From: CAIMMJ01 sp037131955
GTDB lineage: Bacteria > Bacteroidota > Bacteroidia > UBA4408
Direction of reading: 5' to 3'
Length of the DNA stretch: 20,517 nucleotides
Assembly: GCA_037131955.1 (NCBI GenBank)
Contig: JBAXQC010000050.1
Location: 1 to 20,517 of the forward strand
In this document: one piece after another, positions 6,743 to 14,195 of the stretch
How the letters are laid out: every line of letters begins with the position of its first letter
Numbering within the stretch: the stretch's first letter is position 1
Notes under the pieces: model-generated
The model's database searches: none
Seen by the model: only the letters and a program-made list of their open reading frames with translations
What the model was told of the DNA's origin: nothing
Translations under genes and position numbers: made by a program

Positions 6743-8788
6743 ATGAAAAAAAGCACACTGGTATTGATTGCTATGATTTTGAGTACTGCAATTGTTAATG
6801 CCCAAAGGGCAGCAGATTTCTGCAAAAAGCTAGAACAAGCTAATTACCACTTAAACTACAATAACCTTACAGAGGCAGTTCCTGCATTTGAAGAGTTAGT
6901 TAAACAAGAACCTAGCAATGCATTATTAAACTATAACCTTGGTTTTAGTATTTTAAATTCTGGTGTTAGAGAAAAATCTGAAGGTTTAAAATACCTATTA
7001 GAAGCGGAAAAAAACATGGTTAAAAGTGCAAATAACTATGATGATTTGGATTGCAATGAAAAAAGAGCTCCATTGGTTACTTTGTACATTTTAGGTGACG
7101 CATACATGTACAATGGTAATTTTGATAAAGCAATTGAAAAGTTTGAAAAATATAGAACTTTAGAAAAAATTGACAAAGAATCTGCTGCCGAATTGGATAG
7201 AAAAATCGACATGTGCAGATTTGCAGACGCATCAATTAAAAAACCAGTAAAAGTTGAATTCGCAAATTTAGGTTCAGCAATTAATACTAAATTTCCTGAT
7301 TATGCTGCTTTTTTTAACGATGATGAATCCATTATCTATTTTAACTCAAGAAGAGAGGGAAACGGAAATTTTCAAGGCCTTGATGGCAAATACTTTGAAA
7401 GTGTTCACACTTCAATTAAATCTGATTCATGGCAACCATCAGATATTATTGGTAGCCCAATAAGCGAAGAAGAAAACGACGCAGTTATGTCTATCTCTCC
7501 TGATGGAACAAAAATGTTGATTTACAAAGACAAAAAAGAAAATGGCAATATTTTCTTAAGTGAGTTAAAAGGCGATTCATGGACAACACCAATTGATATG
7601 GGTCCAAGTATAAACTCAAAGTTTAGAGAAAGAGGTGCCTGTTTTTCTTTGGACGGAAATACAATTTATTTCTCAAGTGACAAAAAAGGCGGAAAAGGCG
7701 GAATGGATTTATACAAGTCAGCAAGAAGCGGAAACTCTTGGGGTGCTGCAGAAAATATAACAGAGCTAAACACAAAATATGACGAAACAAATCCTTGGCT
7801 ATCGTTGGATGGTAAAAATTTATTCTTCTCATCCAATGGGCACGTAACAATGGGTGGCATGGACTTAGTAAAGTCCGCTGTTAATGGAGCATCATTTGGT
7901 GCACCAGAAAATCTTGGATATCCAATAAACACAGTTGATGATGACTTGTACTATGCAGAATCTTTAGATGGTAGAACAGGTTATGTTTCTCAAAGCAGAA
8001 AAGGTGGAATGGGAGATTTAGATATTTATTCTATATTTTATCCTGATAGAAAACCAAATTCTATTACAGTTTACATGGGTAAAATAAACTTAAATACAGG
8101 TGTAAAGGAACTCACTGGCGATAATAAAATAGTAGTTAAGGGTTCCGATGGAAGTGAGAAAACATACAAAGCTGCATCCAATGGTAAGTTCTCTTTTAAC
8201 TTAAAGCCTGGAGCTAAATATGATATTTCAGTTAACATTAAGAACAAACAAATAGGAACAGACATGATTGATGTTCCTGCTGGTAGTGCATATCAAGAAA
8301 TAAAAAAAGAATTTGATTTAGATCCTGAGGCTGCAAAATTAGCTCAAGTAAATGAGGCAGAAAAGAAAGCTGAGGCAGAAAGAAAAGCTGCTGAAGCCGC
8401 AGAAAATGCTAAAGCAAAACCAATTGGATTTAAATTGTTTTTCCAATACAACAAAAAAGACATTGCAGCCAGCAACGATTTCTCTGATTTTATAAAAGCA
8501 TTTGAGGCAGCAGTTAAAGAAGGTCCAGTTAAAATAAAAATTGAAGCTTCTGCATCTAAAGTTCCAACTGCCAGATTCAAGAGTAACCAAGATTTATCGA
8601 TGCTAAGAGGAGAAAATGCCAAGAAAAAATTAATGGAAGTTATGACTCAGAAAAAAATTGACGCCAAAAAAGTTACTTTCTTACCAATTGATGCCTTAGT
8701 AGGTGGACCAGAGTATAAAAACGACTTTAACGAAAACAGAAAAGCTTACGAGAATTTTCAGTACATTGATATCTCTGTAACAAAATAA
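6743..8788 (+). CDS. PorE-like envelope protein: TPR, PD40 propeller, CRD and OmpA-like C-terminus
   Basis: Domain order matches PorE, the type IX secretion-associated protein (TPR, PD40/WD40-like propeller, carboxypeptidase regulatory domain, OmpA_C-like domain). The 681-residue chain has a signal peptide of about 20 residues ending VNA-Q; TPR-like helices at about 25-160; propeller repeats at about 172-437 with blade motifs such as FSLDGNTIYFSSD, GGKGGMDLYKS and DGRTGYVSQSRKGGMGDLDIY; a CRD-like beta domain at about 440-520 (SNGKFSFNLKPGAKYDISV); an Ala/Lys/Glu linker; and an OmpA-like domain at about 560-681. The OmpA-like part keeps LSMLRGENAKKKL but has ASASKVPT where the peptidoglycan-binding Asp (TDxxG) is expected, and lacks the NRR motif near its end. 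Two paralogues follow. I chose ATG 6743 over TTG 6716 because it gives a clean signal peptide. It could be a PorE homologue or a general envelope paralogue. Confidence 0.85.
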   Translation: MKKSTLVLIAMILSTAIVNAQRAADFCKKLEQANYHLNYNNLTEAVPAFEELVKQEPSNALLNYNLGFSILNSGVREKSEGLKYLLEAEKNMVKSANNYDDLDCNEKRAPLVTLYILGDAYMYNGNFDKAIEKFEKYRTLEKIDKESAAELDRKIDMCRFADASIKKPVKVEFANLGSAINTKFPDYAAFFNDDESIIYFNSRREGNGNFQGLDGKYFESVHTSIKSDSWQPSDIIGSPISEEENDAVMSISPDGTKMLIYKDKKENGNIFLSELKGDSWTTPIDMGPSINSKFRERGACFSLDGNTIYFSSDKKGGKGGMDLYKSARSGNSWGAAENITELNTKYDETNPWLSLDGKNLFFSSNGHVTMGGMDLVKSAVNGASFGAPENLGYPINTVDDDLYYAESLDGRTGYVSQSRKGGMGDLDIYSIFYPDRKPNSITVYMGKINLNTGVKELTGDNKIVVKGSDGSEKTYKAASNGKFSFNLKPGAKYDISVNIKNKQIGTDMIDVPAGSAYQEIKKEFDLDPEAAKLAQVNEAEKKAEAERKAAEAAENAKAKPIGFKLFFQYNKKDIAASNDFSDFIKAFEAAVKEGPVKIKIEASASKVPTARFKSNQDLSMLRGENAKKKLMEVMTQKKIDAKKVTFLPIDALVGGPEYKNDFNENRKAYENFQYIDISVTK

Positions 8789-8806
8789 TTTTTAAACTAT
8801 TTTTGT

Positions 8807-8838
8807 AAAAGGGGAACACAAATGTTCCCCTTTTTTTT
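8807..8838 (+). terminator. intrinsic terminator after the PorE-like gene
   Basis: A perfect 12-base-pair stem (8807-8818 with 8823-8834) has a 4-base loop, a GGGG/CCCC core and a run of eight T (8831-8838). It starts 19 bases after the stop codon and ends 21 bases before the next ATG, so it separates the first paralogue from the other two. Confidence 0.9.
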
Positions 8839-8858
8839 ATTTAGTTTGTAAAATAATT

Positions 8859-10586
8859 ATGACAATAAATTCCAAACGATTACTTTCTTTTATTTTTCTT
8901 CAAGTTTTGTTGATTAAAATTGTATTTGCACAAACAGAATCTGAAGCAAAAAAACTCTTTGAAAGTAGAGACTATAAAGCTGCTTTTGAGCTCTATAAAA
9001 CAGTAATAAAAGAAAAACCAAACGATTGGGAAGTTCATTTGAATGCAGGTATTTGTCTGTTAAATATCAATGGCGACAGAAAAAAGGCTATAGAATATTT
9101 AGAAAAAGCAAATGATTGGAAAAAAAATCATTTGCCAATTTTAATTCAATTGGCAAAAGCCTATCAGTATGCAGAAAAATACTATGAAGCTGGAAAGATT
9201 TATGAAGAAATAATTCCTAAAGCATCTGAAAAAATAAAACCAGAATTGGAATTAGAAGCAGAATATGCATCAAGAGCACGAGACTTTGTACTAGAACCAA
9301 AAAATGTTTCATTTATTAACTTAGGAAAAAAAATTAATTCCGAATTCCCTGACTATTATCCCATAGTTCCAGAAAACAATGCTTTTTTGGCATTTACCTC
9401 TAGAAGGAAAGGGAATACAGGAAATATAATTCAAAAAGATGGTTTCTACTCTTCCGATGTTTATATATGTGATTTTAAAAACGGATCGTGGCAAAAAGCA
9501 AAAAATGCTGGAATAAAAGTAAACACTCTTGGCGATGAGCAGCCAACTGGCTGCACGCACGATGGAAAAAATTTAGTATTGTATACGGACTATGGTGGAA
9601 AAAACTTTGGAGATTTATACATTACCGAGAATATAAAAAATAATAATTTTGAAAAACCCAAAAATATTGGTGAAAAAATAAATTCATCTGCAATGGAGAG
9701 CTCTGGCTCCTACAGTGGAGATAGTAATACACTTTTTTTCTCTTCTGAAAGAGAAGGAGGTATTGGAGCAACAGATTTATATCTTTCTAAAAAATTACCC
9801 AGCGGGGAATGGACAGATCCAGAAAATCTTGGTGCCTTAATCAATACCGAATTAGATGAAGATTTTCCAATTGTTTCGGAAGATGGCACCACTCTAACTT
9901 TTTCGTCTATGGGACATAATTCCATTGGTGGATTTGATGTGTTTGTTAGCAAGTGGGATTCCATTACAGAAAAGTGGGGAGCACCAGAAAACATGGGATA
10001 CCCCATAAATACTTCGGCAGATGAAATGAGTTTTTGTTTTAATAGAAATAAAGACGCAGGATACATGTCGTGCTGGCGAGAAGATAGTAACGGCGATTTA
10101 GATATTTACAAAGTAATTTTTAATGATTTAGTAGCGCCACAATCCAGCTTCTTATATTCAAGAGTAATTGCTGGCGACACAATAAGACCTTATGTAAGAG
10201 CGAGTATTACAGTTACAGATAAAATAACAAAAGATACAGTTGGAATATATAATCCAAAAAGAAATGGTAAGTTTCTAATGATTCTTCCTGTTGGTTTATA
10301 CGTTGTTAGTATAGAATCTAATGGATTTGAATTATATTCGCAAGACTTATATGTTGCAGGAGAGGATTTGTACGTAGCAAAAGACTATAAAACATTTAAC
10401 CTAAAAAAGATAGGTAGCCCAGATGATGCATCACCTGTTAATTTAAAGAATGAAACAAAAGAAAATAATATTTTACTGGATAACAAAAAATCTGAAGGTG
10501 GAAAAAATGACAATTCAAAAATTGGAACAGATAAAATAGCATCTCCAAAAAAATCTATACCTAAAGTAAATAAACCAAAGAAATAA
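8859..10586 (+). CDS. exported TPR-PD40-CRD protein (second PorE-like paralogue, no OmpA domain)
   Basis: Paralogue of the neighbouring gene, 575 residues. Visible parts are a signal peptide of about 25 residues ending VFA-Q; a TPR segment at about 28-140 (YKAAFELYKTVIKEKPNDWE and later helices); a PD40 propeller at about 150-425 with FFSSEREGGIGATDLYLSKK and SMGHNSIGGFDVFVSKW, blade signatures shared with the two neighbours; and a CRD-like domain at about 428-515 (NGKFLMILPVGLYVVSI). The C-terminal 55 or so residues are Lys/Asn/Ser-rich and end KKSIPKVNKPKK instead of an OmpA-like domain. Such a basic tail could touch the cell wall or lipid A phosphates, but this is inference. Its ATG is 21 bases after the hairpin terminator, and the next paralogue starts 8 bases after its stop, so the two are likely co-transcribed. 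I see no clear TAnnTTTG element between the terminator and the ATG. Confidence 0.85.
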   Translation: MTINSKRLLSFIFLQVLLIKIVFAQTESEAKKLFESRDYKAAFELYKTVIKEKPNDWEVHLNAGICLLNINGDRKKAIEYLEKANDWKKNHLPILIQLAKAYQYAEKYYEAGKIYEEIIPKASEKIKPELELEAEYASRARDFVLEPKNVSFINLGKKINSEFPDYYPIVPENNAFLAFTSRRKGNTGNIIQKDGFYSSDVYICDFKNGSWQKAKNAGIKVNTLGDEQPTGCTHDGKNLVLYTDYGGKNFGDLYITENIKNNNFEKPKNIGEKINSSAMESSGSYSGDSNTLFFSSEREGGIGATDLYLSKKLPSGEWTDPENLGALINTELDEDFPIVSEDGTTLTFSSMGHNSIGGFDVFVSKWDSITEKWGAPENMGYPINTSADEMSFCFNRNKDAGYMSCWREDSNGDLDIYKVIFNDLVAPQSSFLYSRVIAGDTIRPYVRASITVTDKITKDTVGIYNPKRNGKFLMILPVGLYVVSIESNGFELYSQDLYVAGEDLYVAKDYKTFNLKKIGSPDDASPVNLKNETKENNILLDNKKSEGGKNDNSKIGTDKIASPKKSIPKVNKPKK

Positions 10587-10594
10587 AATTGCCT

Positions 10595-12310
10595 ATGAAA
10601 TTTTTAATTAAGGTCAATCTAAAAATCTTATTTTACATCTCATTTAGTGTATTAATGTGTGCAGATGCATTTTCGCAAGACAAACCAAAAGAAACAATAG
10701 ATCTTTCTGAAAATGCCGATCCATATAAAGCATTTAAATACAGAAACTATCGTTCCGCATTAGAAGGGTTTAAGTTGTTAGAATCTAAGGAACCAACAAA
10801 CGATGAGATAAAATTAAAAATTGGGCTTTGTTATTTATTGGGTAGTTTAGATTATACAAAAGCAATCTTATATTTAAAAAAAGCAGCCGAAGGCAAAACT
10901 TCAGATCCAGAGGTCTATTTCTATACTGCAAATGCTTTTCAAAATAATTATGAATTTGACAAAGCAATAGAATACTATAACAAATACTTAGAGTATCAAA
11001 CCTCCAAAAATCTGCCAAATATTGTAGAAATTAAATCAAAGGTAGCAAGAGCGATAGAAACGTGTAAAAATGCAATTGATTTAGTAAAATCCCCAGTTGA
11101 TGTAACATTTGAAAATGTAGGCAAGGAATTTAACACTGTTTATGCTGAACTTGACCCATTTATTACGCCTAATAAAACAACATTAATTTTTAGTTCAAAC
11201 AGAGCAGAAGGAAATCAATGCACAACACCAAGAAAATCGGGTTATACAAGCGATTTATACAATTCAGTTTTTAAAAATGGTAAATGGACCAGAGCCAGTA
11301 ACCTCGGATTTACAGTTAATACACCTCTTAATGAAAGAGTATGCAGTATAAATGAAGATGGATCGGCAATTTTTTTGTATATAGATAACGAAGAATCATC
11401 CAAGGATGGAGATATTTATCTTGCTCTTGCAAAAAATAAAGTTTATAGCACACCATTTAGCTTAAAAGGATTAGTTAATTCTAAAGATGAGGAAAGCGCT
11501 GCAAGTATTTCTTCAGATGGAAGTGCGTTGTATTTTTCTTCGGATAGAGAAGGTGGTGCCGGAAAAAAAGATTTATACGTAGCAAAAAGACTACCAGATC
11601 AAACATGGGGAGAACCCAAAAGATTAAGTAATAATGTAAATACTCCTTATAACGAAGATTATCCGCTTATTTCCATTGATGATAAAACGCTGTTCTTTTG
11701 TTCCGAAGGTCATAACAGTATGGGGGGATTGGATATTTTTAAAACAGAATGGGTAGATAGTTTAAACAACTGGTCTACACCAGAGAATATTGGATATCCA
11801 GTAAATACGCCCGAAGACAACTTTTCTATTTCATTTACCTCACAAAAGAACGAAGGTTACATTGCTGCAATTAGGCCCGAAGGTTTTGGAAGTTATGACA
11901 TTTATAGAATTGTTTTTAATGAATCTAATGGTGCACCTTATTACGTTTATAAAGGAGTAATTAATAATGGCAATCCTGATGGAATAAACAGTGACGTTAA
12001 GTTCACCGTTACCAATAAAAAAACAAAAACACTTGTAGGAAAATATAATGTAAACAAAAAAAAGAATGGCAAGTTTGCATTTATACTTTATCCCGGAGAG
12101 TTTATTATTGAAATTGAAAATGAAAAGTCAACTCCTTATAAAGAAGAGATTAAAATAATTGACACTAACACCAGAGGAGAGATTATTACAAAGAATTTCA
12201 CATTAAAAAGTCTCTCTAACACTGAACCTTTAAAAGAAAGTACCAACGAAGATAAATCAAGTCAAAAAAAATCTACTTCTCCTAAAATATCAGAAAAACA
12301 AAAGAAATAA
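10595..12310 (+). CDS. exported TPR-PD40-CRD protein (third PorE-like paralogue)
   Basis: The third member of the tandem set, 571 residues. It starts at ATG 10595; an in-frame TTG at 10589 would add two residues and is less likely. The signal peptide ends AFSQ at about residue 27; VLMC is not a proper lipobox (Met at -1), so it is not called a lipoprotein. TPR-like helices span about 40-150. The propeller at about 165-440 has ALYFSSDREGGAGKKDLYVA and SEGHNSMGGLDIFKTEW, closely resembling the second paralogue's blades. A CRD-like domain (NGKFAFILYPGEFIIEIEN) covers about 445-540. The C-terminus is a Lys/Ser-rich tail ending KKSTSPKISEKQKK, with no OmpA-like domain. The shared tail type and conserved blades suggest the second and third genes arose from one duplication after loss of, or before gain of, the OmpA part. 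The exonuclease gene follows two bases after the stop. Confidence 0.85.
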   Translation: MKFLIKVNLKILFYISFSVLMCADAFSQDKPKETIDLSENADPYKAFKYRNYRSALEGFKLLESKEPTNDEIKLKIGLCYLLGSLDYTKAILYLKKAAEGKTSDPEVYFYTANAFQNNYEFDKAIEYYNKYLEYQTSKNLPNIVEIKSKVARAIETCKNAIDLVKSPVDVTFENVGKEFNTVYAELDPFITPNKTTLIFSSNRAEGNQCTTPRKSGYTSDLYNSVFKNGKWTRASNLGFTVNTPLNERVCSINEDGSAIFLYIDNEESSKDGDIYLALAKNKVYSTPFSLKGLVNSKDEESAASISSDGSALYFSSDREGGAGKKDLYVAKRLPDQTWGEPKRLSNNVNTPYNEDYPLISIDDKTLFFCSEGHNSMGGLDIFKTEWVDSLNNWSTPENIGYPVNTPEDNFSISFTSQKNEGYIAAIRPEGFGSYDIYRIVFNESNGAPYYVYKGVINNGNPDGINSDVKFTVTNKKTKTLVGKYNVNKKKNGKFAFILYPGEFIIEIENEKSTPYKEEIKIIDTNTRGEIITKNFTLKSLSNTEPLKESTNEDKSSQKKSTSPKISEKQKK

Positions 12311-12312
12311 TT

Positions 12313-13122
12313 TTGAAACTACATTTAACCAAGCCACTTGCCTTTATAGATTTAGAAACCACAGGTGTTAATGTTGGAAGCGATAGAATTATTGAAATTT
12401 CTATTCTAAAGGTATTACCAAATGGTGAAAAACAAATAAAAACCCGCAGAGTAAATCCACAAATTCCAATTCCTCCCGGCTCCACTGCAATTCATGGCAT
12501 TACAGACGATGATGTAAAAGATGAACCAAGTTTTTCAAAAATTGCAAAAAGTTTAGCCAACTTTATTGACGACTCCGATTTAGCAGGTTACAATTCAAAT
12601 AAATTTGATATTCCACTATTGATTGAAGAATTTTTAAGAGCAGGAATTGACTATTCTATAAAAAACAGAAAAATGGTTGATGTACAAGTAATCTTTCACC
12701 AAATGGAACAAAGAACGTTGGGGGCGGCATATAAGTTTTATTGTGGAAAAACTTTAGAAAACGCCCACAGTGCCGAAGCAGATATACTTGCTACCTATGA
12801 GGTATTATTGGCCCAGCTTCAAAAATACCATAATGTAGAATACATTGATAAATCAGGAAAATCTAGCACTCCAATTGAAAATGATGTGAATAAACTCCAT
12901 GACTTTACATCACAAAACCCATTTGCAGACTTAGCAGGTAGGATTGGCTTTAATGAAAAAGGCAAAGAGATTTTTAATTTTGGCAAACACAAGGGTGTTG
13001 AAGTAGAGGAAGTATTTAAAAAAGAATCCTCTTATTATTCTTGGATGATGAACGGTGATTTTCCCGAATACACCAAGAAAATAATTACTGAAATAAAGTT
13101 ACGAGAACTTAAGGGCAAATAA
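12313..13122 (+). CDS. DnaQ-fold 3'-5' exonuclease with C-terminal exonuclease-associated domain
   Basis: DEDDh exonuclease, related to DNA polymerase III epsilon and exonuclease X. All catalytic residues are visible: ExoI FIDLETTG (D13, E15), ExoII GYNSNKFDIPLL (D99), ExoIII AHSAEADILATYEV (H152, D157). After a linker, a small domain at about 215-265 carries FNFGKHKGVEVEEVF and YYSWMMNGDFPEYTKKII, a module that often trails bacterial exonucleases of this type. The start must be TTG at 12313: an in-frame stop lies at 12283-12285, no ATG occurs before residue 121, and ExoI begins at residue 11. The gene begins two bases after the third paralogue's stop, so translation may be coupled. Function is probably in DNA repair or in general 3' trimming of DNA. 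It is shorter and simpler than a polymerase-bound epsilon with a PHP or PolC partner. Confidence 0.88.
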   Translation: MKLHLTKPLAFIDLETTGVNVGSDRIIEISILKVLPNGEKQIKTRRVNPQIPIPPGSTAIHGITDDDVKDEPSFSKIAKSLANFIDDSDLAGYNSNKFDIPLLIEEFLRAGIDYSIKNRKMVDVQVIFHQMEQRTLGAAYKFYCGKTLENAHSAEADILATYEVLLAQLQKYHNVEYIDKSGKSSTPIENDVNKLHDFTSQNPFADLAGRIGFNEKGKEIFNFGKHKGVEVEEVFKKESSYYSWMMNGDFPEYTKKIITEIKLRELKGK

Positions 13123-13176
13123 ATTAGCCTTATTATTTCTATATAAACTTGGTCACAATTTAATTTATAAAATAAC

Positions 13177-13184
13177 TATTTTTG
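13177..13184 (+). promoter_or_regulatory. candidate -7 element upstream of the GT2 gene
   Basis: TATTTTTG fits TAnnTTTG, 38 bases before the ATG at 13223, inside the 100-base gap after the exonuclease gene. The only TTG upstream (13149-13151) is 25 bases away, longer than usual, so the -33 element is uncertain. Confidence 0.4.
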
Positions 13185-13222
13185 CTAACTATTACAAGCA
13201 CAATTAATAAAAATAAATAGCA

Positions 13223-14179
13223 ATGATTATTAATGCAGACAAACCTGAAGTTTCCATTGTTGTTCCATTGTACAATGAACAAGAAAATTTTATGGAATTA
13301 ACGCAGCGCTTAAAAACTGTATGTTCTGGTTTACCATTTACCACAGAAGTAGTATTGATTGATGATGGTAGCAAAGATCAAACACCATTTCTAATGTATG
13401 AACTTGGCCTTACCGACAAACTTTTTTCTTGTGTTTTTTTATCCAGAAATCATGGACATCAATTAGCGGTTACAGCAGGAATATCAAGTGCTTCGGCTTC
13501 AAAAGCTATTTTTATTATTGATGGAGATTTACAAGATCCACCAGAGTTAATCAATGAATTTTATGCAAAATTAAATGAGGGAAATGATGTTGTTTTTGGA
13601 GTGAGAAAAAAAAGAAAAGAGTCTGTAAATAAAGTTTTCCTTTATTGGATTTATTACAGAATATTAAGGTACATTTCAAATGTAGATGTACAAATTGATA
13701 GTGGCGATTTTTCTATGATTAGCCGAAGAATGGCAGATTACATGATTTTAATGCCGGAGAAAAGTAGATATTTAAGAGGAATGAGGTCTTGGATAGGTTT
13801 TAAACAAGTTGGATTAGAATACGAAAGACAGGCTAGGTTTGCGGGAGAGCCCAAATATACGTTTAAAAAACTTTTTGAGTTGGCCTACAATGGCATATTT
13901 AATTTTAGCGATTTCCCAGTAAAATTTATTACCAAAGTTGGAGGTTTTACTATGGCGTTTTCGTTTTTATACATCATTTACACCGTAATTAAAAAATATT
14001 ATTTTGGAGGAGTGCCCCAGGGTTTTACATCGCTTGTAATTTTTATAATGCTTTTTACAGGCATACAACTTATAGCACTTGGAATATTGGGTGAATACAT
14101 CACACGAATTTATATCCAAGTTCAAAACAGACCTCTGTTTATCATTGACAAGAAAATTATTAATGGAAAAATAGTTTAA
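13223..14179 (+). CDS. GT2 glycosyltransferase, polyprenyl-phosphate sugar synthase-like (GtrB/ArnC/DPM1 type)
   Basis: Probably transfers a sugar from a nucleotide donor to undecaprenyl phosphate on the cytoplasmic face of the inner membrane. The GT-A domain (about 8-225) has VSIVVPLYNE, the nucleotide-binding DDGS (48-51) and DGDLQDPPE (100-108, the metal-binding DxD region). It is followed by the segment RYLRGMRSWIGF and the phrase FAGEPKYTFKKLFELAYNGIFNFSDFP, which is typical of GtrB-like enzymes. Two hydrophobic helices lie near 228-250 and 263-288, then a short basic tail; this two-helix anchor is characteristic of the family. At 318 residues it has the usual size. The next gene, 16 bases on, encodes a GT-C enzyme of the kind that uses lipid-phosphate sugars. 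The sugar cannot be told from sequence alone. Confidence 0.9.
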   Translation: MIINADKPEVSIVVPLYNEQENFMELTQRLKTVCSGLPFTTEVVLIDDGSKDQTPFLMYELGLTDKLFSCVFLSRNHGHQLAVTAGISSASASKAIFIIDGDLQDPPELINEFYAKLNEGNDVVFGVRKKRKESVNKVFLYWIYYRILRYISNVDVQIDSGDFSMISRRMADYMILMPEKSRYLRGMRSWIGFKQVGLEYERQARFAGEPKYTFKKLFELAYNGIFNFSDFPVKFITKVGGFTMAFSFLYIIYTVIKKYYFGGVPQGFTSLVIFIMLFTGIQLIALGILGEYITRIYIQVQNRPLFIIDKKIINGKIV

Positions 14180-14195
14180 ACTACTATCCCATCAA

